A stretch of 64,000 bases of DNA, taken from Stenopsyche tienmushanensis (lineage: Eukaryota; Arthropoda; Insecta; Trichoptera; Stenopsychidae). Positions within the stretch are counted from its first letter, which is position 1. Every line of letters begins with the position of its first letter. Shown piece by piece: positions 39,313 to 51,104 of this stretch. The notes under the pieces are model-generated. The model saw only the letters and a list, made by a program, of their open reading frames with translations. It ran no database searches and was not told the DNA's origin. Position numbers and translations under genes: made by a program. The stretch lies in NCBI GenBank assembly GCA_008973525.1, contig WACJ01000122.1:496001-560000 (forward strand), read 5' to 3'.

Positions 39313-39588
39313 CTGTACGATCACGGAAGCAACATAGCGTCTAGATATTTTCTATCATAGTGTTTTTTTACAACAGTAACCGCCATCTATACATTAGGTC
39401 GAGTACTTTTGGGACTATATTTGTACATTATTTTAAAATATACATTATAATAAAATTAAATATATTGCATTTTAGTATAATCTACGCAGGAGGGTACTAT
39501 TTCAAAGATTTTAAACTAATTGTACAAATATGTTCAATATACGATTATTTATGAATTTGGACGCATTAGTTTTTGAACGCACTCTGTA

Positions 39589-41133
39589 TTTCATATATGC
39601 GTGAATATGTTTCAAAGTATTAATATATGTATAGATTAACATAAAGTGTTATCTTCTCTTATCTAACTCTTTTGATTTGAGTAGTGTCTGAAATTATGCT
39701 GAATGATCAGATTTCTACTGAGGAAGTAGACCAAATTTCACATGTTTATTTATGCAAATCAAGCTTCATTTCCTAACGTAATTCGCGGATCTTTATTCTT
39801 TTAATCATAAAAATACAGTTAATACTTCATGATATTAGATAAGTGCATTTTGCTGTTTGTATTATATTACCGAGTCACGTCCGTGGTCCTCATCAGAAAG
39901 GTATGACGAGGCAAATAGAAAAATGCGGCTATGTGTTTATACACAAGAAGCAATGCTTTGTACAACAAAAGCGCAGAAAAATAATTGCAAAAAGCGACTT
40001 GAATAAGAGATCTACTGATTATTCAATTACGAGCCGATTGCATAAGTCAGACTATTAGCCGCGGTTATTCTTTGGCTGTTCACGTGTTAAATGAGGTATG
40101 CTCACATCGTGTGAATGCATCGGACTTGGGCTTCGTCCTCTTACTGGATGACTAATTAAATTATGAAGCTGGATCACACGCTGATCCGGAAGTTGCGTTT
40201 ATGATTGCGAAACCAGCATCGGCTACCGCTGAATAATTTGTTTGCGGATTCGTTTGTTGTGCGGATATTCAAATTAAATTGTGTGTAATTGCAACAACCC
40301 GACCGCACGAACACCCAAGTGGGTATTGTCTTGAAGAAAGTCTTCCGCTGGCGTGCAAATTCGCAAAATTCTCACCTATTGTTGAAGACCTGGGGATGTC
40401 AATCGGTGCTAAATGCATAATCACGCATGTTGGTGTTCGGCAATTTCGTGGTCAGCACCATGTCGTGACCGTAATCCTTCATCCGGATGCCGACATATGC
40501 TAACTTCCTTCGGGCTGATTGTTCTTCGTCATATCTGCAATATAAACAGCTCCATGGGATCTTACGAAACCTCCTTGTATCGATTCATAAAAATCGATCA
40601 ATTAATTTCGACCTCTCACATTTCAATCGTCATCACGATCTAACGCATGTTGAGTGGGCTATTAGTGTTAACAATACGAGCTGTATGAATATTAAACTTT
40701 CCGGAAACCTTTTTCTCAAATTATAGTTAATAATGCGCTTAAATTATCTATAGATAGTTTCACAATTAAACGGCTGGACTGGAAACATCATCTTTCCCAT
40801 AGTTAACAATAAAAGAACCTGAACCTGAAGATCTGATTTTTAAGATCTTTATAAAAGATGTAATTTTTATACAATGGCATGAAAGAACCTACTGAGACTA
40901 TTACTATATTATTTGGTTGTTGTATGTCGTGTAACGATGTAATATTTTTTTAAATTCGAAAATCCTCGAGGGACGATGTGAGATCATAAATCATCTAGAA
41001 AAAAAATCTATTTCATGTATGAGCGCCGTTATTTGAAAAAAAAGCCACCATATCATAATTGTCAGCTGTAAAAGTTTTTGAGTAATTCAATCATAATATT
41101 TGGCAGTCCCAGTGATTAATAATTATCATATAT
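39589..41133. other. Intron 1, last part: no gene seen
   Basis: Includes a GC-balanced block at about 40080-40640 with overlapping short open frames (40279-40503, 40413-40643), none recognisable. The rest is AT-rich. Confidence 0.45.
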
Positions 41134-41270
41134 ATCATAGAAAATGCCGCAAAAAGCCCTAAAAGTGGCCATAAGGTCTGTGTGTCCATTCGGTCCACTT
41201 TTCAGACCGCCGATATGACGATTAAGCGTCTCGCAATCGGATGCCATGCCTGAATATATCTACAGAACGA
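41134..41270 (-). repeat. Repeat family B, copy 3
   Basis: Inverted relative to the other two copies. In reverse complement it reads GGCGGTCTGAAAAGTGGACC, then ACACACAGACCTTATGGCCA and TTTTAGGGCTTTTTGCGGCA. It lies 0.3 kb upstream of coding exon 2, antisense to the gene. Confidence 0.6.
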
Positions 41271-41584
41271 TCACAAACTCTCATTATGAAGACGATTAAT
41301 CGGGGTGGAAAAAATGGGGTGAAAACCACCCTCAAAATCAAATCATGATAATAGATCGCTTTCAATAATGTTAAGAAAATTGTCCATTTTGTACCAAATC
41401 TTGAGCGGTTTCAGGCTGAATTTTTATATTAAAATTTATTGCATATTATATCCAATTAAATATGTTTGGTAACATTTGATCTGGTGGACTCTGTTTTATG
41501 CCGAAATGCGTGAAATTTGTCGCTTATTTTTATGTATTTAACAATTAACTTTATGTCTTCTAATTGCATTGTTATTTTTTGCAG

Positions 41585-41628
41585 GATTGATGATATTGAC
41601 CGAAGTTGCATCAGCAGCTAGACGACAT
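41585..41628 (+). CDS. Coding exon 2: 44-nt microexon completing the signal peptide
   Basis: Completes codon 22 and encodes residues 23-36. Acceptor TTTTTTGCAG|GATTG, donor GACAT|GTAAGT. Joined to exon 1 it finishes the hydrophobic core (IVLYIFGLMIL, residues 16-26). A small-residue A-S-A-A stretch (residues 30-33) follows, with signal peptidase cleavage likely after residue 32 or 33, and then Arg-Arg-His. The phase fits both neighbours, and no other segment between 10 kb and 50 kb was found that would do this. It is a tiny exon between introns of 31.5 and 9.1 kb. Confidence 0.85.
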
Positions 41629-43678
41629 GTAAGTAATTTAATATCGATTTTTTTAATATGTTAATCATCATTTACGATGTTGTAAATCGAATTCATTCAT
41701 CCATGTATAAAAACTGTCATTTCGTATCATTTATAATAATTGAAGCATCATTTTAATGCAAATTTATATGCATCTTACATATATTTTTGGACTGTCGATT
41801 TTATTGCTTGTTCTTCTCTAGCATCAAATAGCTGCAAAATATCGATCATATATCGAAGTATATGTATCGATTATATAATAAGGAAGTAACCTTTGCTTCA
41901 AATATACATTCACAACATGTATGCAATTTTAATTATGATAATTTAGTAAAAGTTATTCATTTAACGTATCGATATAGGATAAAGGAGTTAAATTAAAAAT
42001 CATTAGCAGCAAAATTCATTTTTAATGCAGGACATTTTAGATGACTAATTAAAAATAATAGTCCATGAAGGACACGACCCTGACTCTAAAATCATAGAAT
42101 AATATGCAATCTGATTTTATTGGTTTGGAAAATGCGACTAAAATAATGGAACCTGATCGACGCTCTTGAAATCGTTCCCATAGCCAGTTCCGCCTTTTGT
42201 CTCTATAATTTCAGAGATTTTTGGTCATGGGTGGAATATGATTAAACATTTCAGGGTTACAACCTCAACAATTTAACATTATCTGCATAATTACGAACGC
42301 AGACATATATGCGCATATATTATGGAATAGCGATGCTTTTCCATGTCATAATTGATTGCAACTTTTTGACCCTCAGTTCAACAAACTTCACGCCAGTGAA
42401 CAAATTGGACCTCACGGAAGAGTCGGTTCATGTTTATTTAATGAATCAGCACCTCTACCTTTCAATCAGTCAAAACTTCATGTCTGCTTTGAATTCAGGT
42501 AGCTTTGCTGAAGACTGTTATTTTCTAGAAAGCTCAAATAGCAGCAACAACTGTTTACACATTCATGATTCATTTCGATCGTTAACTGAGCAACGATTTA
42601 ATACGTAGATCCAAATGTTGACATAGCGAGGAGGCTTATTATAATAAGAGATCGCCTACATTCGATACCTTAACAATATGAAATCATTTCTAGGACTTTT
42701 CTCATCATCGTTCGATGATGGCTCGAGATATATAAAAATATCTTAAATGCACAAGTCACGAGTAAATATATGCTTAAACGTATATTAATTTGTTTCTGAG
42801 AAAACAGAATTTATAGATGTGATCTACGTTATGCGGATCGGAATCTATTTGTTAATACGTCACGACTTAGTGCTATAAATCATAGTTAACATTGCATACA
42901 ATTTGTTTCCTATCATACGGTGAGAGTTTTCCTTGTGAAAGTATTTTTTTCTCTTTTATAGAGTCTGTAAGAAATTCGACTCCAAATGTGATATAAATCT
43001 GAGGAAATGGACACGTTTTAAATGGCTTTCGATTGTCGCTACATTTAACCCGAACAATGTGACATTAAGTGGCTCATATAAAGAAGCTACTGTCGAGGAA
43101 TAAATTTGAATTCTTAGTATGTCGAGTGTTATTTTGTACATAATTTTCTTGATGCACATAGATGTAATTAAGCTAAGTATTTTGGTAGTACTTGGTCAAG
43201 TTCAAAGCATTGTTTCTTGTCGGTAAATCAGATTTTTTTCAGATTGAATCAGATTTAAGACGCTTATCCATCATAGAAATTTAGAATTTAATGAATCAGA
43301 ATTTAATAAGTGTTTGGATGCCATATAAATTATTAACGATCGATAAAGAGCATCAGCTGAATATATACAATTCCTTATTATCAGATGGAAAATCGATCAA
43401 TTTCTTCATCAAATTGTAATTGGAGATCAGAACTGATATTTATGATAATTTTAACAATGGCTATCTTGAAATGATACACCAGTTGCAATTCCTAAGCCAG
43501 GATAATCCCAAATTCACAAATTCAACAGAGGTCTTCAGAGCTGCTTATCGAATGATCTTATTGATTGAATATCATGTATGTGACAACCCTGAACAATAAA
43601 TGCCCAAAAGCCGTAAATTATCCCACAGGATAGCATGTGGTATACATTCATATGCTAAGATACTTAAGTTGCCTTTAT
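41629..43678. other. Intron 2, first part: no gene seen
   Basis: AT-rich intron sequence. The 99-codon plus-strand frame at 42309-42608 has no recognisable domain, and its composition gives no support for coding. Confidence 0.5.
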
Positions 43679-44283
43679 TTGTCCCATAAGTTTCGTATTG
43701 GTTTGTATTTGGTTGTCCCATAAGTTTCTTTCGCAAATGAACACAGATCTAATCATAGCCATGTTTGAAGAAAACCCACGATATACTGTTCGCGAAATAG
43801 CTAACAAGTTAGAAATTCCACGAACATCCGTCCATAATCATCTAACAAAATTATGCTACATCAATCGTTCAGATGTGTGGCTTCCTCATGAACTGACTGA
43901 CTCAAATAAATTTCAGCGTATTTCAACATGCGATCTTCTTCTCCAACGACATAATAGCCAACCTTTTTTGAAGAGACTTGTCACTGGAGATGAAAGTTGG
44001 ATACTCTATGAGAATATCCAACGTAAACGGTCTTGGACCAAAGGTACAGAAGCTTTAACTGTAGCTAAACCTGGCCTACACCTAAAAAAAATTTGCTTTA
44101 CGTGGTAAAAAAATTAATTCAAAAAATGATATAAAAATGTACCTTGATCAATATTTTGCATAAAAAACCTGGGAAATTTGGCAAGAAGGCCATATGAGGC
44201 TTTCAGAGAGATGGAAAAAGGTAATAGAACAGAATGGGTCATATATTATTCAATACTGCTATGTAACTAACAAAAGGACTTAA
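43679..44283 (+). pseudogene. Mariner transposon, internally deleted
   Basis: The frame from 43698 encodes the second part of a mariner helix-turn-helix region (YTVREIANKLEIPRTSVHNH), the WLPHEL linker (WVPHEL in the usual form) and VTGDESWILYEN with the first catalytic aspartate. It ends at 44108 near the KVLL..W position. About 150 codons including the other two catalytic residues are missing. After an in-frame stop the usual C-terminus resumes (EGHMRLSERWKKVIEQNGSY, stop at 44281). The upstream end carries the terminal-repeat motif TTGTCCCATAAGTTTC twice (43679 and 43713), a local duplication. The mate repeat was not found. Dead element. Confidence 0.8.
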
Positions 44284-44321
44284 TTTGAATATCATTCAAG
44301 AAATTTAAATTTGATCGGTAG

Positions 44322-44498
44322 AAATGGAGTAAATTTCATCGTGGCGATACACTCAAATATGGCAATAACATCAAGGAACAAATTTGCAATATAAATCGGG
44401 AAGTCTTATTACACCCAGAAAATCGTTATCTAGACGAAGGTGAAATTAAAAAACAACTTCTTACTTACTTTAATTCAAAACTACAATTATTTTATTAA
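44322..44498 (+). other. 58-codon coding-like fragment, unidentified
   Basis: Directly after the mariner relic is a stop-to-stop frame with ordinary protein composition: FHRGDTLKYGNNIKEQICNI, then REVLLHPENRYLDEGEIKKQ and a short leucine/phenylalanine-rich end. There is no start codon or splice evidence. It may be a piece of another transposon or a captured exon. I do not recognise the family. Confidence 0.3.
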
Positions 44499-44773
44499 AA
44501 TTGGTTGGAAAATTTAGAGGAAAATTTGATTGAAAATTATATGCTTATGTCAAAAATTGATTTACTTTTCGTTATCTTTCATTTGAAAAGATGTTGATCG
44601 ATTTCATAGTATTATTTCTGGATAAATCTTCGTCTCATCTTCCATTTTGCTTAAGGATGTATCCTGATCTATTTGGCACAAGTTCTTATATATCTGGATT
44701 TAATATCTTTCTTATTGTATCATCGATGCTTTCAACACAAGGTTGTCTTCGTAATTTATAATTGGATTTTATC

Positions 44774-44836
44774 CATCACTCAATAAGTTTTTAGACCTAT
44801 TCTTTTTCATTTGGGGTCTTTTTCGCAATTTCAGTG
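44774..44836 (-). mobile_element. Palindromic MITE family C, partial copy 3
   Basis: Begins CATCACTCAATAAGTTTTTAG and continues CATTTGGGGTCTTTTTCGCA, which is the reverse complement of the interior of the copies at 31013 and 31727. The other terminal repeat is missing. Confidence 0.6.
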
Positions 44837-46471
44837 TTAAATGTATTAAATTTTTATTATGTACTCCATATTTAATCTAATTTTTCATCTTTGAATTACT
44901 CATTTTGTATACGGTTAAAAGTAATAGACTTATGCAGCAGCCTAATCGCTAAATGTAATGGCGGAATAAAAGTACTTTTATGATGGTTCAATCACAATAA
45001 AGAAAACCGACAAAGCATTTCCCTTAATTTGATATATAGACCAGGAAACAACATTAAGCAGATGAAAGTGTTTTGAGCCAAAGGTTTCGAAACATTAATG
45101 ATAATTCCCGAGATTCCTAGAAATTACATCGAGAAGACCATAAAATGAAATTACTCACGCAATAGCTTTCAAACGCGTTCGTTAAAATTGTATTGATGGA
45201 TTTACAGCAATGTAGCGTATAATTAAAACTGTTAAGAAATAATGCTCTTTGAGCACATCAGAAACTTCTTTATTGTTGAATCTATGTGGGCTAATCAGGC
45301 ATATCATGTCGGCAATAAATTCAGCTTTTGCCATAAAAACGACGTCCAAGCGAAGTTTATGGGATTTTGTACAGTTCCTCATAGAAATGAGTCTTCTCAA
45401 TCGAAGGCATCATTATGATTATGTTGGCGGTTTCATGATATCAAATATGGGTCGCTTGAGTTCGCTTCTCAAATCCGTTCGGTCCAAGAAGCGGACGTAA
45501 TAGATCAATGATTGCATATTGTGAGAAATTTTTGTATTTTCTCTGTTCACCATACAATTAGACATCGGACAAGTAATGACATATATTTCTTTTCCGTGCC
45601 ACGAAATATTATGCAAAAATGTCTAACTGTTGGAGCATTATTCGGAAGACAACAATGCTTGCGCAATTCATAGCAACCTCGATGACCGCCGACGAAGATA
45701 TATGTAATAGCTCTTTAAAGGTCGCTGATTCTACTCTGTTCATCTTTCGCGATACAAATTCGGCCACTAATTATTTGGAGGAAACTCCAAAACATATCTA
45801 ATCCCGCTATATATCTTGGCGAATGACAAAAGAGATCAAAGATATTTTTTCCGATACGCCGCCATAAATTATCCATCGAACATAACTCCAACAATGTTAA
45901 TGTCCATTCCGCTATAAATTATCATTGTATCGATGTCCACCAACAACAACAAAAATAGCCGACCATCCGACTCTTTTAACAACATATAACAAGAAATTGA
46001 CCTCAAATCTGACCCCCTCATTCGAATAATCACGACACATTGTATAATGCATTATGCTAAGACAAGCAATAAAATTTCGAATGAGAAGACTTCACGTTAC
46101 CTCATTTGACATATCAATGACTTTTTGAAATGCAATTTTATGCTGTGAGATTCGCATCGACAATATATTATGCACTGTCATATTAAAACATGCAGTTTGG
46201 TATCAATTCAATGCGTTTGTCTTTTAAATTATAATGAGGATGCTCGAATGGAATAATGCAAGACCATCATTGTGCAATATTTCACAATTCATTTTAAAGG
46301 ATATGTCATAAACATTGAATACTTCGACATTGAAATCTGTCATAAAATTATGAGTTCTTCGCTTTATTTCAACGATGACTTTAAAAATTGTGCTGAAGAA
46401 ACAATGAAATGTGATTAATTTTATATATTAATATAATATTGAAACAACAAGGCTAAGATTATACATGTTTA
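44837..46471. other. Intron 2, second part: no gene seen
   Basis: Mixed composition with overlapping short open frames on both strands at 45180-45800, none recognisable. The overlap of frames on both strands suggests a GC-balanced stretch rather than a gene. Confidence 0.45.
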
Positions 46472-46473
46472 TA

Positions 46474-47352
46474 CAGTATACTCTCGATTATCCGAGTGTC
46501 CGAAAAATATATATATGATAATATTCAGATAATGAGGCAATTCCCGAACAGTATATGAGGTGTTCTATACACAGGTCAAGATTAAATAAACGAAACTTTT
46601 TAAAGCAACAAGGATAATGCTCGTGTCTTAAGTACCAAAACAAAAATCCTTGCAGTGCAAAAAATACTCGTGCGCTACTATGATATGTATTTGGTACACC
46701 ATATAAAATTAAATGAAACTTTTAAGTGTTAAAAAAGAATAAACCTCGATCTTTTAAGGGAACTCTAATGAAAATCTTCCTGTCGATTATTATAGCCAGA
46801 AAGGAGCATGGATGGACAGGGAGATTTTGAAGATTGGTTAAAAAAGAAATGGTTTCCAGAAGTGCAAGATTTTTTTTTAAACAAGGGATTTACACAGAAT
46901 GCAGTATTATTATTAAACTATGCTCCTTTTAATCCAAACAAAAGTAGAAGAAACAAGCGATGAACTTATGGTTGCAAATTTTTTGCCAAGGCATTATAGC
47001 ACCAATGAAATGTCTTTATCGTCACAGTCTTCTGCCCGAAAGCTTGAAATACTTGTTTGTTCGTGAAGAAAATTCTTCCTAGCATGGATGCAGATTAATG
47101 CATTCTGAAGAGAATGAAGCAAATGATATATATGAAATATGTGATTTTTTGGAAAATTTAAAATGTTTTGAAAACATGGATGAATATTTAAAATTTGTTT
47201 AAAAAATATCAAAAATTAATTAATAAAGTACTTAACTTCCAACAGTCACTTATTATCTTGACTTTGAGCGTTTTTCTTAATAATTGATAAATATTAAAAT
47301 TATGAAACTAAAATTCCTCCCAGCATTAGGCCGGATAATCGAGAGTCTATTG
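46474..47352 (+). mobile_element. Tigger/pogo element with both ends, dead transposase
   Basis: Left end CAGTATACTCTCGATTATCCG; the right end inverted reads CAATAGACTCTCGATTATCCGG. Both are flanked by TA (46472-46473, 47353-47354). From 46776 the plus strand reads LPVDYYSQKGAWMDREI. After a one-base frameshift it continues EDWLKKKWFPEVQDFF and LLLNYAPFNPN, then a stop. In active pogo/Tigger transposases the last motif is LLLDNAPSHP, so the catalytic Asp is replaced by Asn here. Later traces (about 46970-47090) are broken by stops. At 879 bp the element is internally deleted. Confidence 0.8.
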
Positions 47353-47354
47353 TA

Positions 47355-49767
47355 CATCACGTTTAATGTAATGCAAATTTATTGACAATCAAAGTTTTGT
47401 GGTGTTATTTAGAAGTCAGTTTGATATCAAGGGGACTAGAAAATGATCGACATTTTTTTATTGAGACACGGTTCAGGCAACACGTTTTTCGTTATCATTG
47501 GTATATGAGAGTTGTGAATTTATTTTTCTGTATTATTTTTAGCAATATTTATAAACAAAATTTAGGCCAATAATCGACGAAGAACATTGTATAAACCCAC
47601 CCATTTTTGCTGTTATTCTAAGCAAAAATAAGAGTTGTTTCATTCAATTTAGATACTTGCTTCAACTCTTAAGCTATCTTTAGTAATGAAAAATGTCTCT
47701 ATCTGGGTATGATGGTATAACAGGGGTGATTCTTTTAGAATTGTCTGAACCTGGTCATATAATTATAATATCAGTTTGATCAAGTTATTAACAAAAAAGT
47801 ATACTTCAATAAGATAATAAAGCTTGGTATAGAGCTTTTAGTCCATTCGCTCTATTCATTAGTTATAGAGCCATCTTTAATCTTTCTGAGTTAGATAATA
47901 ATTTTGAAAAGCAAATAATTATGAGAAAATATGGATGTGTGTAAAAAATCTTTTATATTTCAAAATATAGTGCTTTATGTAACAATCATATTGCTAATTA
48001 GATTTGAACTCAATCAAGCATTACTAACAATTTTCTAAGCTTTTGATCTGAATTATTGCCAAATGTATAAATGTAAAATTGACATTTTAAATGCCATTGA
48101 AAATTAAAATCATAGCAATGTATAGATGTTCATAAAAGGATTTTTGCGAAGCTATAAAATCATTTAAAATCCGGTTCCCATGGCTGAATATATTAGAAAT
48201 TCATTAACATCAATCTAAGGCGATTCGATGACGGTATTTAAATTTTTGGATAATTGACATAAAACATAGACTCGGTCGCCCCCAATCACATGCTCTTCTT
48301 GATGGTGATAAAATGATGTTTTCGAACGTTTGGGAAGCACTGGTTCAGCTTAGCTCCTTTAAGTGGAACTACACAATTTTGCAAGTGTGCATTCGGATAC
48401 TTCTTTAACCTGATCATGGTATCTAATTGCCTGGACGGGATCTAAGAAAACATCTCGTTACATTTCACGAGCCACAAACAAATACCGGATACCGACTAAA
48501 TATCTGGTCGTTATCGGTCTCAGACAAACAGGGCTCCTCCTGCCAATTGGTAAACTCGCCTGGTGTTCGCCTTTGCACAATCATCACCTTTGGAAGCAAC
48601 CACTTTCCTTTTTGTCCATCGCATAATAGGTTCCAGTTGCGGACTTATGGATATAGATAATTATTTGATAATAATATGAATTGAAACATCCATCAAAGTG
48701 GATGAAATTGGCACACAAGAACTGGGTGAAAATCCTCAACGTCAAGACATATCCATCCATTATTTAATTAGATTGTTATCAGGGATGAAAATGAAACTTA
48801 TGAAACTTTAAAATGTAACTATTAAAAATTAAGCTGAAATTTTATGCCACATAACCGCAAATCAAATGTTCATCAATCATATATTGTTATGTTAATAATT
48901 CACATTCATATGCAGTGTTAGTAATAAATTCTTAATTTTATTACTAATATACTATAATATGTTTTAAGTTGGTATCACAGTATATAATCAAATGTCATTG
49001 ATAAAAAATACTAAGCTATCATTTGAATATATATATATATATAAATAGATATGGAATTACCATTATAAAATTCCTAATTTGGCAATTGAAATGCATCAAA
49101 TGCAATTTTCGAGGATGATATTGAGATTGATGAGATGATTTGAAATGATTCTTCGAAGCTTCAACAATTATGCAGAAGGTTAAATGATCGATTTTAGCAT
49201 GTTATACCAGACAAATTGAATATGTATTAGCTTTGAGGAAAATGATGGGCGTCCTCGTCTGTTAACGTGCCATTTCCTGCATTACCTTATCGTCGAATGA
49301 AATTATAGCTCTTAGACAAATGACATTTTTTACTCACCCCAACAATGACTGCAATAATTGTTACAAATGTGCGAACGTTGTCGCAGAGAAAAGAAAATAT
49401 ACATATTAAATGGCTATGATATAAGCAGCCTACTTTTTGAAGTAAAGGGAATCCGACTGACGGAGAACAATGGACATGGAAGCGTTTTATTATTAGCGTA
49501 CTCTGAAGACATACCGTTTGTTCGTTAAATCGCACATCATAAACACGAATACATAAACGAGCCTTTATTGCGAAAAAAGCAAGAACGATTCGGCGTAATT
49601 TTTTAATGGTTCGAAAAATGGTTATTTTCTTGCCTAATGGGCCTAAAATGACCCAAGCAAACATGGGCGTTGGACTCTGTGTACTGTGATTTTAAAGAAA
49701 AAACTTTTCATCCTCTGCTTCATTTCACCAGACCAATATGCGCCAACATGGTGCATCTGCCAAATAT
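47355..49767. other. Intron 2, third part: no gene seen
   Basis: AT-rich apart from a GC-balanced block at about 48260-48660 and another at about 49260-49740, where the minus strand is open for 125 codons (49287-49664) without a recognisable domain. A TA microsatellite lies near 49028-49043. Confidence 0.45.
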
Positions 49768-49928
49768 CTCGCAAAACAAATTGCGTGCATAAATAATACT
49801 TGTACTTGTGTTTATGTTATTTCCGCAAGTGTAAATAATAAGTTGACAAAGTTTTATCGCAATCGAATGAACGGTATGGCATCGCATAAAATACAAACAA
49901 ACAAACATTCATTTTTATATATTAAATA
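49768..49928 (+). repeat. Repeat family A, single-unit copy
   Basis: Has the same leader as the dimeric copies (TTTATGTTATTTCCGCAAGT) and one tail unit (CGCAATCGAATGAACGGTAT, then AATACAAACAAACAAACATT). No tRNA-like head. Same strand as the other family A copies and as the gene. Confidence 0.65.
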
Positions 49929-50745
49929 TGAAACATAACCTTTTTTGTTCACATTAGTTACATTTAAAATAAAATGTATATATTAGGAAGACCGTAAAGC
50001 AATCGATTTTTTTTAGATCTTATGTTTGTTTCCAGACACAGTGACGGATTGAATGCTGTTTTTTTATTTTTATTTTGTTGAAATGCTAGAAAAGTCAGTA
50101 AAACACCCAAATATGTTAATGGTGAAGTAGTAACAATACGAAGATACCAATATTGGTTTCAGAAATTTAAATCGACTAATATAAACTTAAGGGTTGAACT
50201 GAGAACGAGAAGAAAGAAGAAGTCAACTCAACGACGTATCATCATAAGACTCGATATTCGCTCAGAATATAGATATTTATCCTGCATTGATTGATCTCAT
50301 CGATATGTTGATAGTGATTTTGGTATTGAAATACTACTTTAGTGATGTAGTAGACTCTGGTTGATTACCACTGACGTTGATTCAATATTTATCTATAAGA
50401 ATGGATCCATTCGTGCCCCACTCATAAGACCCATTTTTCGTGTGATATTCTCTGAATAGTTAGTTATATTTATTCGCATCGCTCGAAATCTAGAATTTTC
50501 CCACGAGAGCTGTAAAATAAAAATTGTTACGCAGAAAAAGTGTACTCCTTTTCACCTCATTGTGACGCAATATGGACACGTAACACATGATATGGATATC
50601 ACCAGGTCATACGAAAGTGTGAGTCTAGAGACTATTCATTCGCCTTTTTAGATAACCATTATAATTGCAGTTTTTGTTGGGGTTAATCGAAATCAACCGT
50701 TTTCTGTCATTGTATTAAATTATTTTTTATTTTTTGGATTTGTAG
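49929..50745. other. Intron 2, last part: no gene seen
   Basis: AT-rich intron leading into the acceptor of coding exon 3 (TTTTTTGGATTTGTAG at 50730-50745). Nothing else identified. Confidence 0.6.
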
Positions 50746-50923
50746 GATAGACTGTTGCCTGCCAGACCGACTCCAGAAGCCCTCAAAGAAATTGCTGAAT
50801 CGATGGGTGCTGCCAGATTCGAAGAATTGACCGTTGATGCCATCGCAGATTCCAGTAGACCTATTGCGAAAATACTCAATACGGCAAATCCCGATACAGA
50901 TGTGGAATACCTTAACTACCAAG
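50746..50923 (+). CDS. Coding exon 3: N-terminal conserved block
   Basis: Encodes residues 37-95 and the first base of codon 96. Acceptor TTTGTAG|GATAG, donor CCAAG|GTATG. The peptide is hydrophilic and probably helical (PTPEALKEIAESMGAARFEE), then has TVDAIAD and an acidic-aromatic stretch DTDVEYLNYQ. It immediately precedes the chitin-binding exons, only 181 bp away. Its low-repeat composition contrasts with the mucin-like part and suggests a constrained segment. Confidence 0.9.
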
Positions 50924-51104
50924 GTATGTTGCGAAATCAACTTCACTCTTTTAAAATTATCTTTTACGTAGGAGGATGACTATGTATAATATGTAAATTG
51001 GCATATGAAATTCAATTCGATTTAGTCATAACAACTCATCATATTTTATCAAAGCTGTTATGCTTATTATTTATATATTAAATTTTATTGCGAAATAATT
51101 TCAG

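Larger units (their letters stand above)
38566..39586. mobile_element. Mariner-ended element with nested insertions
   Basis: The left end TA|CAGGATGCGTTCAAAAATTAATGCG and the right end, read inverted, TA|CAGAGTGCGTTCAAAAACTAATGCG match over about 25 bp. Both are flanked by TA (38564-38565, 39587-39588). These are Tc1/mariner-type ends and site duplications. No transposase frame is preserved. The 1021-bp interior contains a hAT fragment (38833-38931), a second hAT-like terminus (39076) and a family B repeat (39203-39312), so it has served as a landing site. Confidence 0.75.

Noticed and set aside
42309..42608. 99-codon plus-strand frame in intron 2
   Set aside because: Starts with ATG and is on the gene strand, but there is no acceptor/donor pair of matching phase, and including it would not improve the protein.
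49287..49664. 125-codon minus-strand frame
   Set aside because: Long for this window, but the translation shows no domain, no plausible initiation or splice context and nothing I recognise. A chance frame in a GC-balanced block is likelier.
50755..50979. 74-codon plus-strand frame as an independent small gene
   Set aside because: Its first part is coding exon 3; the frame then runs past a consensus donor at 50924 into intron.
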